64,000 nucleotides of DNA from Sphingobacterium faecium (GTDB taxonomy: Bacteria > Bacteroidota > Bacteroidia > Sphingobacteriales > Sphingobacteriaceae): NCBI RefSeq assembly GCF_003054045.1, contig NZ_QBKH01000001.1:372001-436000 (forward strand), given 5' to 3'. Both the position numbers and the translations under genes were made by a program. The notes under the pieces are model-generated. The model ran no database searches and was not told the origin of the DNA. It worked only from the letters and a program-made list of their open reading frames with translations. This document shows, in pieces, positions 9,010 to 18,133 of this stretch (positions are counted from its first letter, which is position 1; each line of letters starts with the position of its first letter).

Positions 9010-9138
9010 ATTTCTCTTTGATATTGTTTCTTGTGATCCCGCTGGGATTTATTGCGACCCACATACCCCAAACGCATGTCCGCAATGAAAAAGGTCTAAC
9101 CCATCCCAACGCTTCTGTTCTCATCCCATTGGATACAA

Positions 9139-9168
9139 AAAAAGCTTCACAATTCTGTGAAGCTTTTT
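9139..9168 (-). terminator. tRNA-Lys terminator, copy A
   Basis: AAAAAGCTTCACA and TGTGAAGCTTTTT form a perfect 13-bp stem with a 4-nt loop (attc). It begins five bases past the tRNA 3' end on the minus strand and is followed by more T residues. Confidence 0.8.
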
Positions 9169-9172
9169 GTTG

Positions 9173-9245
9173 TGATCCCGCTGGGATTCGAACCCAGGAC
9201 CCATACATTAAAAGTGTATTGCTCTACCAGCTGAGCTACGGAATC
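9173..9245 (-). tRNA. tRNA-Lys (anticodon UUU), copy A
   Basis: On the minus strand the 73 bases fold as a standard tRNA. The 7-bp acceptor stem is GATTCCG with CGGGATC (one T-G pair), the D arm is AGCTCAGCTGGTAGAGC, the anticodon loop has TTT in CACTTTTAATG, and the T arm has GGTTCGAATCC. The 3' CCA is not encoded. Its sequence is identical to the copies at 29337-29409 and 37969-38041. Confidence 0.97.
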
Positions 9246-9483
9246 TTACTCTTTTTTTGAAGTTTCCTTCGTTGTTTGGAGTGATGCAAAGGTAGAAAAA
9301 TACCTGATATATGCCAAGTATATGTTGTGAATATTCTTTAAAACGTTTATTTTGAGGGAGAATATTTTTTAATTGACAATTTTAGTCCTTCTTTTCCGCT
9401 TGATTTTGTGTTGTTATGTACCCAACGATCCAAGAATATCGTAAGATTTTTACTGTAAACGTTCTACTTTTTCATCAAGATCG

Positions 9484-10797
9484 TTAAAAATAAATATCCC
9501 ATATTCCAGCGGATCGTTCCAATTCCACAAGCGCTACAGCATTATTAAAAAGTGTTTCATAATAATGTTGCTGCATTTCTATGTAGGTGCGCTGTGCATG
9601 CAGCACTTCTAATAAGCTGGATTCTCCTCGCTCATAACTATAGCGTTTTCCCTTTAAAATAGCTTGAGCATCTTGGAGTAAGCCGGTGGTAAACTGTTGA
9701 AGTTGCTTTTGTGTTGCTTCATATTGATAATAAGCCTTTACAACTTCTGTGTGTACCTGAAGTTCGATCTGCTTGTACTGTACTTCGGATTGCTGTAGGG
9801 TATAGTAAGCTTCTTTTAATTCACCTTTTCGCTTGTTTGAAAATTTTAGAGGAAGACTGATGCCTATGTTTGTTGCTGTGAAAGCAGGACTTGGTGCTAC
9901 TTCATTGTGAGCTGCGGCATTACGGGTTAATCCCGTATTTAAACCGAGATCGATCACCCGATTGGCTTTGACCAATTCTAATGTTTTTTTCGAAACATCT
10001 TGATGTTGCCAGGCGTAAAGTAGATCGGAACGGTATAACTGTGCTTGTTCGAGCAAGTCATGCAGATGAAAATTCCTATTGAAGGTTGAAAAACCTCCAC
10101 TTGCGGACGTGACAACTTTTGCTTGCTGGCTGCCCATTAATAAGTCTAAGTTTCCGAGAGCGGATTTCCAATAACCAATGGACTGGATGACTTCATTCCA
10201 CATGGATGCTGCCTCTAGTTTACTTTGTTTGGCATCGATAGCAGTAATTGCACCCAATTTTGCGCGTATACTGTCTGATTTTGATAATTGATTCAAAGCT
10301 TCATAAGAATTGAGCTGTAGTTTAACAAGTTGTTCATGGTACACAGCTGTTAAGTATTGAGTAGTAGCATCGCTTCGTAGATTTTGAAAAAATTCCTGCA
10401 GTGCATGCAGTGCTAATTCCGATTCACTTTTTGCAAGGTTTACTCTAGCTTTTCGTTTACCGCCAAGCTCTAATGTCCAATCTAGCCCGATATCGTAGCC
10501 ATATCCCATTTTCATGTGCTGTTGATCGTTATTGAAAAATCCGGCACTTAATTCGGGATCAGGAATTATTGTAGCTTTTTCAATAGCTGCTTGAGCTATG
10601 TTGATGTTTAATTTTTCTGCTGCATAGGATAGGTTGTTTTGAACAACAGCTTCCATATATTCCGAATAGGTCATTATTTTTTTAGGAAAAGTGGTATCCA
10701 CCAGAACTTGAGCCTGAATCGGTGCAAGATCAACGAGCAATAGGGGCAAGTAGATGAATAACAATATATTTTTAGTTATCGTGGTGATGTTAAGCAT
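9484..10797 (-). CDS. TolC-family outer membrane efflux protein (CzcC type)
   Basis: A 437-residue protein with an N-terminal export signal (ILLFIYLPLLLVDLAPIQAQ) and two outer-membrane-efflux repeats made of long amphipathic helices (about residues 45-220 and 240-425). It would trimerise as the outer-membrane channel of a tripartite RND pump and carry metal ions from the periplasmic adaptor to the outside. It is the last gene of the efflux operon, 26 bp after the RND gene, on the same strand as the adaptor and the two-component genes. The length is usual for CzcC/CusC proteins. The family call is firm; the substrate is inferred from the RND partner. Confidence 0.9.
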   Translation of the reverse strand: MLNITTITKNILLFIYLPLLLVDLAPIQAQVLVDTTFPKKIMTYSEYMEAVVQNNLSYAAEKLNINIAQAAIEKATIIPDPELSAGFFNNDQQHMKMGYGYDIGLDWTLELGGKRKARVNLAKSESELALHALQEFFQNLRSDATTQYLTAVYHEQLVKLQLNSYEALNQLSKSDSIRAKLGAITAIDAKQSKLEAASMWNEVIQSIGYWKSALGNLDLLMGSQQAKVVTSASGGFSTFNRNFHLHDLLEQAQLYRSDLLYAWQHQDVSKKTLELVKANRVIDLGLNTGLTRNAAAHNEVAPSPAFTATNIGISLPLKFSNKRKGELKEAYYTLQQSEVQYKQIELQVHTEVVKAYYQYEATQKQLQQFTTGLLQDAQAILKGKRYSYERGESSLLEVLHAQRTYIEMQQHYYETLFNNAVALVELERSAGIWDIYF

Positions 10798-10823
10798 GAT
10801 TTTTATGATTTATGGTGAAAAAT

Positions 10824-13800
10824 TTAATGCGCTACTTGAGCTGTATTTTTCTTTTCCATGAGGTAGTATAATGAAGGCAGTGCATAGAGGGTAATCACTG
10901 TAGCAAAGAATAACCCATAAACAATCACCGTTGCTAACGGTCTCTGTACATCAGAACCAATTCCTGTAGCGAGTGATGCCGGTAAAAGACCTAAGATCGC
11001 TACTGTAGCCGTCATGATCACGGGTCTAAAACGATGTTGTGACCCCATGCTAACAGCTTGTTGAAGGGAATAGCCATTTTTTCTTAAGGTGTTGAATTGT
11101 GTTATCATCAATACTCCATTTTGGATAGCGACACCAAATAGGGCTATAAATCCTACAACGGACGATACATTGAGGGTCATTCCACGGATATGGAGTGCGA
11201 GCATACCACCAAACAGGGCTAGCGGTACAACGCTCATGAGTAATCCAGCTTGGGAGAAACTTCCAAATGCTCCATAAAGAAGTATAAACATAATCACTAA
11301 TGCCATCGGAACAATAATCGCCAAATGTTGGTAGGCTCTATGTTGGTTCTCAAATTGTCCTCCCCATTTTATTTTGATATGATCATGATCATATTGAATG
11401 TTTTTTTCTATGGTTGATTGTGCTTCTTTGAGAAAAGACGTCAAATCATTGCCTCGAAGATTTAACCTTACAGTTAAATGTCTTTTGTTCATCTCACGAG
11501 CTATCGTACTCTCTCCGGTATGGAGCTTGATCGTTGCAATTTGTGCCAAGGGGATCTTCATGCCTGATTCACTTGTGAGCATCAAGGCGCCTATTTTTTC
11601 AGGTGTATTTCGACTTTCTTCCTGATAACGGCAGATGATATCGTATACTTTTCCTTCTTGAAATATTTGAGAAATTGCCTTTCCTCCAATCGCAGTTTCA
11701 ATAAGCTCTGAAACATCAGCTACATTTAATCCATATTGTGCTATTTTATTGCGGTCTGCTTTAATTTGTAACTGAGGTAAGGGTGGTTCTTGGTCAATAG
11801 CCAAATCCACAGCTCCTTTAACTTGATGTAATGTGGACATGACTTCTTCCGCAATTCGACGAATTTCTTTGAAATCATCTCCATATATTTTTACGACCAG
11901 TTCACTATGTGCTCCCGCTATTTTATCCATGACCCCATCGATCATAGGTTGAGAAAAAGCGACATCATAGCCAGGCATCTCTGCGTATGCAGCTGCCAAT
12001 TCTTCGATAAGATCAGCCTTAGTTTTACCACCTTTCCATTGTTTATAGGGAAGTAAACCAATACTACACTCAAAATGTGAGGGCGTCCAAGCATCTGTGC
12101 CATCATCATTTCGACCTGCTTGAACCATCATATAGGTCACTTCATCAAATTGGAGTGTTCGTGCACGTAGTGCATCACTCATTTCTTTTGATTTTTCAAC
12201 TGTGATGCCTGGCGGAAGGGCTACTTGCAACCAGATGGAACCTTCGTCCAGGGGTGGAAGAAAATCTTTACTGACAGTAGCGGTGAGCACTAGTGCACCG
12301 GAAAATATAATGGCCAGTGGCAAAAAGACAACCTTTGGTTTTTTCAACAGTTGTTTGACTTGTCTATGATAACCTGTTGTCAAATTTGCTAACCACTTGT
12401 TGTGATATACTTTTTGCGGTTTGCGGTACACAACATAAGCGATTCCTGGAATTAGAAACAGGGCAACCAATAGTGCTCCAAATAAGGCATAGCCTACGGT
12501 GAATGCCATGGGTGTAAATAATTTCTTTTCTACACGCTCAAAAGCAAATAATGGGATATAAGCGGTGATGATAATGATGGTCGCAAAAAATATAGGTTTT
12601 GCTATTTGTTTGACCAATGAAGCTACATCTGATTCTGTTAACTCTGCTTGCTCATTTTCTTCTCTTTTTTTCAAAATAGCTTCCATCATCACAATAGCAC
12701 CATCGACGATAATACCAAAATCAATCGCCCCCAATGATAATAGATTAGCAGGGACATGGGTAAAATGCATGAGAATAAAAGCAGTCAGCAATGCTACAGG
12801 GATGGTAATAGCCACAAGCAGGGCTCCACGCCAGCTTCCCAGAAATACGATAAGTACAATAATAACCAACGCCATTCCTTCTAAAAGAGTATGGGAAACA
12901 GTATTTAACGTCGTGTCGATCAGATCTGTACGATCCATAAACGCATGGATCTGTACGCCATCGGGGAGGATGCTGCTGTTTAATTCATCCATCGCTTCGT
13001 TGATTCCCTGTAAAACAATGGATGGATTCTGTCCTTTTAGCAAGAGCACAATTCCTTCAATATTATCGGAGTAATTTGCTCCACGCTTGTCTGAATAACC
13101 CAAAGCACCTTTTCTTTCCAGATTTCCATATTTAATATGACCGATATCTCTCATTAAAATAGCCGTTCCATGTTGTGATTTGACAACAATATGGCCGATG
13201 TCTTCCAGTGTTCGAACCAATCCAATTCCTCGGACTACATAAGATTGGTCGCCTCTGTTCATCACGCTTCCTCCTGCATTGGTATTATTTGCTTCGATTT
13301 TACTGACCACTTCGCTTAAGGCAATACCATATTGCTCGAGTTTTTGGGGATCGATCTCAATCTGAAATTGTGTGGTGATTCCTCCAAAATTGGTGACATC
13401 GACAACACCAGATACTTGTTTAATCCGCGGAATAATGACAAAAGTCTGCAAATCTGTGAGCTCTCGTAAATCATGGGATTTGCTTTCGATGATGTAACGA
13501 AATATCTCTCCTGTCGGAGAGGTGAGTGGATCTAGACTGGCGACAGCTTGATAGGGTAATGCTAAGTCTGTCAAACGTTCCTGAATGCGTGTCCGCGCGA
13601 AATAATCGTCCGTTCCGTCTTGGAAAACGATTGTCACCATAGATAGACCAAAGGTGCTTTTGCTGCGCATGACATGCATACCTGGTAAACCATTGATAGC
13701 GCGTTCTATGGGAATAGTGATTTGTTGCTCCACTTCTTCTGCCGCAAGTCCAGGTACTTGAGTCACAATTTGAGAACTCACATCGCCAATATCTGGGTAA

Positions 13801-13913
13801 GCTTCAATGGATAATTGTGTCCAGGAGTAGTATCCAAAGAAGGTCAAAAGGATAAAAAGAGCCAAAATAAGCCAACGTTTGGCAATGGTATTGTCGAATA
13901 TATTTTTCATCAA
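10824..13913 (-). CDS. Heavy-metal efflux RND permease, CzcA/CusA family
   Basis: A 1029-residue inner-membrane proton antiporter of the HME-RND type: TM1 at about residues 12-32, a large periplasmic porter domain, a TM2-6 block at about 340-490, a second porter domain, and C-terminal TMs ending near 1015. The TM4 signature reads DFGIIVDGAIVMME, with D398, D404 and E411. This DFG..D....E pattern is described for divalent-cation exporters (Co/Zn/Cd/Ni), whereas Cu/Ag pumps lack the first Asp. I therefore favour a CzcA-like divalent metal pump. It sits between the adaptor and channel genes in a czcBAC order, downstream of a dedicated two-component system. The exact metal cannot be read from sequence. 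Confidence 0.93.
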   Translation of the reverse strand: MMKNIFDNTIAKRWLILALFILLTFFGYYSWTQLSIEAYPDIGDVSSQIVTQVPGLAAEEVEQQITIPIERAINGLPGMHVMRSKSTFGLSMVTIVFQDGTDDYFARTRIQERLTDLALPYQAVASLDPLTSPTGEIFRYIIESKSHDLRELTDLQTFVIIPRIKQVSGVVDVTNFGGITTQFQIEIDPQKLEQYGIALSEVVSKIEANNTNAGGSVMNRGDQSYVVRGIGLVRTLEDIGHIVVKSQHGTAILMRDIGHIKYGNLERKGALGYSDKRGANYSDNIEGIVLLLKGQNPSIVLQGINEAMDELNSSILPDGVQIHAFMDRTDLIDTTLNTVSHTLLEGMALVIIVLIVFLGSWRGALLVAITIPVALLTAFILMHFTHVPANLLSLGAIDFGIIVDGAIVMMEAILKKREENEQAELTESDVASLVKQIAKPIFFATIIIITAYIPLFAFERVEKKLFTPMAFTVGYALFGALLVALFLIPGIAYVVYRKPQKVYHNKWLANLTTGYHRQVKQLLKKPKVVFLPLAIIFSGALVLTATVSKDFLPPLDEGSIWLQVALPPGITVEKSKEMSDALRARTLQFDEVTYMMVQAGRNDDGTDAWTPSHFECSIGLLPYKQWKGGKTKADLIEELAAAYAEMPGYDVAFSQPMIDGVMDKIAGAHSELVVKIYGDDFKEIRRIAEEVMSTLHQVKGAVDLAIDQEPPLPQLQIKADRNKIAQYGLNVADVSELIETAIGGKAISQIFQEGKVYDIICRYQEESRNTPEKIGALMLTSESGMKIPLAQIATIKLHTGESTIAREMNKRHLTVRLNLRGNDLTSFLKEAQSTIEKNIQYDHDHIKIKWGGQFENQHRAYQHLAIIVPMALVIMFILLYGAFGSFSQAGLLMSVVPLALFGGMLALHIRGMTLNVSSVVGFIALFGVAIQNGVLMITQFNTLRKNGYSLQQAVSMGSQHRFRPVIMTATVAILGLLPASLATGIGSDVQRPLATVIVYGLFFATVITLYALPSLYYLMEKKNTAQVAH

Positions 13914-14006
13914 TATAAGAATCTAGAAATTATAATGAGCACTAAAATCATCTCGGGAGGTGTGCTCTCCTTGCACACGATGATTGGATGAAGCTGATCG
14001 TTTTAT

Positions 14007-15146
14007 TTATTTTGCATTTAACAAGTAAAAAGCGCCTTCACTGATGATACATTCACCTACTTTAAGACCTGATATGACCTGTACTTTGCCTTGATCTGTG
14101 ATACCTGTTTTGACAGGACGTTTCAGGTATTGATCTTGACCAATCTGCACCAACACGTAACTTTGATCATTGTATTGTAGCAATGATTTTTCGGGAATAA
14201 AGATTACATCGGATGCTTTTTCTATAAAATTGACACTGACATACAGACCAGGTTTTAGTAATTTATCTGAATTCTGACAAGCAACAAGTACTTGAACACT
14301 TCTGGTATCTTCGTTCAGAATTTCATCAATGTGATAAATGGTACCCTTTATTTTTTTATCAGGAAAGGCTGCAATGGAAATCTCTGCTACATCCAGTTTG
14401 CTGATGAGGTTGAGATCCTGCTCTTTGACCATTCCTACAACCCAAACTTGACTCAAATCGGCAATTTTTGCGCGTGAGGGTTCGTCAGATTTGATATATT
14501 GACCCACGACGATATCATGGGTAATGACTTCTCCGGAAATGGGTGAGCGCACAAGAAGAGATTGGCCAAGAATGAGTTTATTGATGTCGATCTGGAAGAT
14601 TTGGAGCGCAGCTCGTGCATGCTCATACTCTTTCTGAGCAATTTCATAATTTGCTTTAGCTTCTTCAACATCTCTTTCGGAACCGACACCATTGACTTTA
14701 AGATCTTGTTGGCGTTTTAAGATTAAAGATGCATTTTGAAAAGCTGTCTTTGCCTGAAAGAATAGTTTTTGACTCTCCGTAAATTCGGGTGATGCAATTT
14801 CGAAAAGCGGTGTTCCGGGTTTTGTTTTCATTCCTAATTTGAGATGTACTGCTGTTACACGTCCTGAGAAAGGAGCGGTAATTTCAGCATACTGATTCGG
14901 AATAGCTTTGACTGTTCCTGTTGTGGTCAGTTCCAGTTGATGAAGCTCTTTTTGAACTTTAATTGTTTTTAAGTATGATTTTACTTGAGCTGCTTGATGT
15001 ACCAAAATTGTATCGCCGCGTAAAGTCATACTTGCTTCTTTTTCTGGATCAACTGGAGTGTGACAACCCAGTAAATGTAGCGACATGAAAGAGATAAAAA
15101 GGAGCTTTGCTAAAGCGGTATATTTTTTTGTAGTGGTTGCTTTCAT
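14007..15146 (-). CDS. Efflux RND periplasmic adaptor (CzcB/CusB family), lipoprotein
   Basis: The ATG at 15146 gives MKATTTKKY, a hydrophobic signal and a lipobox (LHLLGC), so the adaptor should be lipid-anchored to the inner membrane; a longer start at 15179 is possible. A barrel-sandwich (biotinyl-lipoyl-like) half-motif at ITAPFSGRVTAVHLKLGMKT is paired with LLVRSPISGEVITHDIVVGQ, with a helical hairpin between them. A beta-barrel domain (VWVVGMVKEQDLNLI) and a membrane-proximal domain follow. It connects the RND pump to the TolC channel and is the first gene of the pump operon. The 248-bp gap upstream carries a four-copy operator candidate. Confidence 0.9.
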   Translation of the reverse strand: MKATTTKKYTALAKLLFISFMSLHLLGCHTPVDPEKEASMTLRGDTILVHQAAQVKSYLKTIKVQKELHQLELTTTGTVKAIPNQYAEITAPFSGRVTAVHLKLGMKTKPGTPLFEIASPEFTESQKLFFQAKTAFQNASLILKRQQDLKVNGVGSERDVEEAKANYEIAQKEYEHARAALQIFQIDINKLILGQSLLVRSPISGEVITHDIVVGQYIKSDEPSRAKIADLSQVWVVGMVKEQDLNLISKLDVAEISIAAFPDKKIKGTIYHIDEILNEDTRSVQVLVACQNSDKLLKPGLYVSVNFIEKASDVIFIPEKSLLQYNDQSYVLVQIGQDQYLKRPVKTGITDQGKVQVISGLKVGECIISEGAFYLLNAK

Positions 15147-15257
15147 CGATATGATATTTTTGATTTGACTTGAATACAAACTTTACATCACTTCCCTTTA
15201 AGAAAGTGCCTGTTTTTTTGAACAGGGCAAAGGTGCCGAGTCTATCGATGATAAGCT

Positions 15258-15297
15258 GTTAGAAGACCAATAGAAAAATATTAGAATTTTATTAGAA
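15258..15297 (-). promoter_or_regulatory. Candidate response-regulator operator, four heptamers at 11-bp steps
   Basis: Read towards the pump genes the elements are TTCTAAT, TTCTAAT, TTCTATT and TTCTAAC, starting at plus-strand positions 15291, 15280, 15269 and 15258. They are separated by exactly 4 bp. Direct 7-mers at 11-bp period are typical for OmpR/PhoB-type regulators, and the gene for such a regulator lies just upstream. The last repeat is about 111 bp before the adaptor start. Confidence 0.65.
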
Positions 15298-15393
15298 AGG
15301 ATATTTAACTGGTTATCATTTTCTAAAACTTGATGCGGTGTTGGTTCATGATGTTGTTCATGATACAAGGGAAGAAGAGAGGCCGATGAACAA

Positions 15394-16761
15394 TTAGCTG
15401 TTCCAAAGGGTTACGATAAAGGTAGTTCCCACATTTTCTTCCGAAACGACTGTTATCGTACTGTTGTGCAGCATAACGATCTTTTCGGTCAGTGCAAGTC
15501 CAATACCATTGCCATAGGTATAGTCTTTATTTTTACCCCGATAAAATGGGCTGAATATCCTTGAGCGATCCTGTTTGGATATCCCAATACCTTCATCTTT
15601 AAATTTTAAGATGATATGTTTGCTGTCAAATAAAACCAAAACAGTACATCGATGCGGGTTGGAAAATTTGCACCCATTTTCAAACAGGTTACTGAAAGCA
15701 ACCTGCAATAAGTATTCGTTGCCGTTTACGGAAATTTGACTATCGCTTTCAAAATCATCTTCAAAATGGATATCAATTTTATATTCAGGATTTGTTTTTT
15801 GAACAAGCTGTCTTGCATCTAATAAGACCTCGTCTATACGAACGGGCTTGAATGTGATTTCACTAGGGTCATAGCTAGCTTTTGCGAGATCGAGTAGACT
15901 GTTGGATAAACGGACTATTTTTTTTGAATCATTTAAAGCATTATGAATCGCTATTTTATATTCTGTAGTACTGCGCTCTTTGGTACTGGATAATTCCAGT
16001 TCAGCAATAATGGCAGCGAGTGGTGTGCGCAATTCATGGGATATATTCGAAACGAAGTTTTTTTGTGCCTCGAACGAATTTTCTAAACGATTGAGCATTT
16101 CATTGAATGTATCTGCAAGTTCAGATAACTCATCTTTACTTTGATGGCTGGATAATCGAAGGTCAAGATTTGTGGCTGATATATTTTTTGCTTTTTCAAT
16201 CATCGCTCGTACAGGTTCGAATGCTTTCTTAGAGAAAAAGATTCCCGCTATGAGGATGAATAGAATGGAAATGATAAAAACAAGGATGCTGTTGTGGAGT
16301 AAATTGTCTAGTTTACTATATCCATACTGATCATATGCGGCTGCGGTTACGATATAATTTTTACCTTCATAAAGATAGGGTAGACCCACGACTTGCCAAC
16401 CCTGCTGATAAAACTTAATTTCCCCTTTTTGATTTATTTCATCAATCATAGGTTTGGTTTCTTTGACAAAATCAATGTCGACAGCATCATGATAAAGTAG
16501 ATCAAAACTAGTGTCATAAATAGCAACCTCAACTTCATTTAATATTTTTCGGTTGTTATGATAGATGTCTTGCAAGATCTTTTTGTCTACATGGGCATTT
16601 AAGAAAAGATTAGCTTTAGTAATCGCTTCTTTCTGCAGTAGATGGTAAAACTCTATTTGCCTATTCTCTTTGGCAGATAGATAAATGATCGTAGCAAATA
16701 GCCCTAATATAATCGCTGTGATCAGTGTGAAAAGTATAATCAGCCGAGTTCTTATCTTCAT
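15394..16761 (-). CDS. Metal-responsive sensor histidine kinase (CusS/CzcS-like)
   Basis: A 455-residue membrane kinase: TM1 at about 8-29, a periplasmic sensor region at about 32-155, TM2 at about 157-177, a HAMP linker at 178-232, then a HisKA domain with phospho-acceptor H242 (NFVSNISHELRTPLAAI). The ATP-binding domain has an N box (NLFENGCKF), a G1 box (DEGIGI) and a G2 box (GNGIGLAL). It overlaps the response regulator gene by 4 bp and so is co-translated with it. Next on the same strand are the efflux genes, which makes it the likely sensor for the exported metal. No distinctive metal-ligand cluster stands out in the sensor region. The kinase call is firm and the ligand inferred. Confidence 0.93.
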   Translation of the reverse strand: MKIRTRLIILFTLITAIILGLFATIIYLSAKENRQIEFYHLLQKEAITKANLFLNAHVDKKILQDIYHNNRKILNEVEVAIYDTSFDLLYHDAVDIDFVKETKPMIDEINQKGEIKFYQQGWQVVGLPYLYEGKNYIVTAAAYDQYGYSKLDNLLHNSILVFIISILFILIAGIFFSKKAFEPVRAMIEKAKNISATNLDLRLSSHQSKDELSELADTFNEMLNRLENSFEAQKNFVSNISHELRTPLAAIIAELELSSTKERSTTEYKIAIHNALNDSKKIVRLSNSLLDLAKASYDPSEITFKPVRIDEVLLDARQLVQKTNPEYKIDIHFEDDFESDSQISVNGNEYLLQVAFSNLFENGCKFSNPHRCTVLVLFDSKHIILKFKDEGIGISKQDRSRIFSPFYRGKNKDYTYGNGIGLALTEKIVMLHNSTITVVSEENVGTTFIVTLWNS

Positions 16762-17441
16762 GATTCTGTTTTCAAAATAAAGCCCATCCCGGATTTTGTA
16801 TGAATGAGTTTTTTATCAAAATTTCGATCTATTTTTTTTCTGAGGTAGTTGATATAAACATCAATAAAATTGGTGCCGGTATCAAAATGGGTCTCCCAGA
16901 CCTTATCTGCAATTTCGACCCGAGATAATACGCGCTCTGGATTTTGCATCAGATAGGCCAATAATTTAAACTCTTTAGGAGTTAGACTAATCTGCTGTTG
17001 ATTTCGTTTCACCATCTTGGTATGCAAATTCATTTCAAGATCTTCGTAGACTAAGATAACGTTCATGTTTCCCGATTTTTTTTGATTTCGCTTCAATAAT
17101 GCTCTGATGCGTACTAATAGCTCTCGCATTTCGAAAGGTTTTACCAAATAATCATCTGCTCCTGCGTCAAAACCCTCTACCTTATCGTCTGTGGTGCCGA
17201 GTGCTGTTAACATGATAATAGGAAGGTCGGGATTTGTTTGTCTGATGTATTTGCAAAGATCTAAGCCATCCATCTTTGGTAGAATGATATCGGTGATGAC
17301 GAGATCAAATTGATCTTGTGAAGACAATTTTTTGCCTGAAAGACCATCATAAGCTAATGTCGCCTCAAAACCCTGTTCTTCAAGTCCTCTTTTAATGAGT
17401 TCTGCTACACGTTGATCGTCTTCTACAATTAGTATTTTCAT
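16758..17441 (-). CDS. OmpR-family response regulator of metal efflux
   Basis: A 227-residue two-domain regulator. The receiver (residues 1-115) has the acidic pocket EDD at 7-9, the phospho-acceptor D51 (VITDIILPKMDG) and the conserved Lys in LVKPF. It is followed by a winged-helix DNA-binding domain (about 130-225) with ISLTPKEFKLLAYLMQNPER, VLSRVEIADKVW and a C-terminal YINYLRKKID. It is the first gene of the regulator pair and overlaps the kinase by 4 bp. The nearby 11-bp-spaced heptamers in front of the pump genes are its best candidate targets. No similar repeats were found upstream of the regulator itself. Confidence 0.95.
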   Translation of the reverse strand: MKILIVEDDQRVAELIKRGLEEQGFEATLAYDGLSGKKLSSQDQFDLVITDIILPKMDGLDLCKYIRQTNPDLPIIMLTALGTTDDKVEGFDAGADDYLVKPFEMRELLVRIRALLKRNQKKSGNMNVILVYEDLEMNLHTKMVKRNQQQISLTPKEFKLLAYLMQNPERVLSRVEIADKVWETHFDTGTNFIDVYINYLRKKIDRNFDKKLIHTKSGMGFILKTES

Positions 17442-18133
17442 GGAACAAGTTTTTTTTGCTAAATGATTGTCATGAGTATAGACTTGATGATTTAATTTGC
17501 TGTATATAAATGATAATCAAGCAATCAGCAAAATATGTTTAACGTAATAGTTATTGCCCAGTTCTACATACTCAAAATGATGTTATAAGACAAACTTACA
17601 ATTTATGATGGTATTATCGTAAACTACACATGATTCCGATGTACGATCAGTCTTATTTCTAGTGACCATCGAGGAATTTTCTTTAACAAGATATCGTTTT
17701 TATTCTTGATTTTAATGAAACTATCGTTCAAAAAAAAATGTTATGTAACACATAGTTATGTTAAATTAACTTTTAAGATTTTTTAATTATATTTATAAAG
17801 ATTTTAAGCTTAGTTTTACACTGTTTAATTAATTGGCTTAAATTGTTGTTTTTTGGAGAGGTGATTGAAAAGGGTTCTGTGGCTCCTATTTTTTGGTTGT
17901 CTGAGTCGAATTAATCTAAATTTGATATGATCAGTGATTACAAAGTATTTGGATATCTACTTGAACATCATGATTTTAGGTGCCTTTTCAATAGAGAGTT
18001 AACTCTTTTAAAGATCTGTGGGTTTAAATTTGAAAAAATAATGCGCCTGTAAAATTGTAAAGTTTTTTTTATCGCTAACATCTTTTGATTATATTGATTA
18101 TTTTTGAATCTTAATCGAATAATTAACTGTTCC
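17442..18133 (+). other. Long AT-rich intergenic region with one promoter candidate
   Basis: About 690 bp separate the divergent metal regulator and the acyltransferase-like gene. No gene of normal length is present. A 41-codon open frame from the ATG at 17926 has no supporting features. A plausible Bacteroidota promoter lies at 17892-17924, which would give the acyltransferase operon a leader of about 200 nt. The rest is low-complexity AT-rich sequence. Confidence 0.5.
17892..17924 (+). promoter_or_regulatory. Bacteroidota-type promoter candidate for the 18.1-23.0 kb operon
   Basis: TTTG at 17892-17895 and TAAATTTG at 17917-17924 match the -33 (TTTG) and -7 (TAnnTTTG) elements, with a 21-nt spacer. 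Transcription would start near 17930, leaving a leader of about 200 nt before the ATG at 18134. Confidence 0.45.

Larger units (their letters stand above)
9034..9245 (-). repeat. tRNA-Lys module, copy A (near-identical to 29198-29409)
   Basis: This 212-bp stretch contains a displaced copy of the tRNA 3' end (9034-9049), about 120 bp of intervening DNA with a terminator, and the full tRNA-Lys gene. By eye it differs from the copy at 29198-29409 at only three positions. The tRNA-proximal part also resembles 37895-38041. The 19-bp direct repeat TTGTGATCCCGCTGGGATT occurs at 9031-9049 and again at 9170-9188. Confidence 0.85.

Noticed and set aside
9008..9260. Open frames on both strands across the tRNA-Lys module (also at 29157-29484 and 37826-38122)
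   Set aside because: They exist because tRNA, terminator and repeat sequence happen to lack stops; the same frames recur only because the module is repeated.
10824..13913. Cu/Ag (CusA) specificity for the RND pump
   Set aside because: The TM4 signature retains DFG..D....E as in divalent-metal pumps, so a Czc-like role is favoured; the metal still needs proof.
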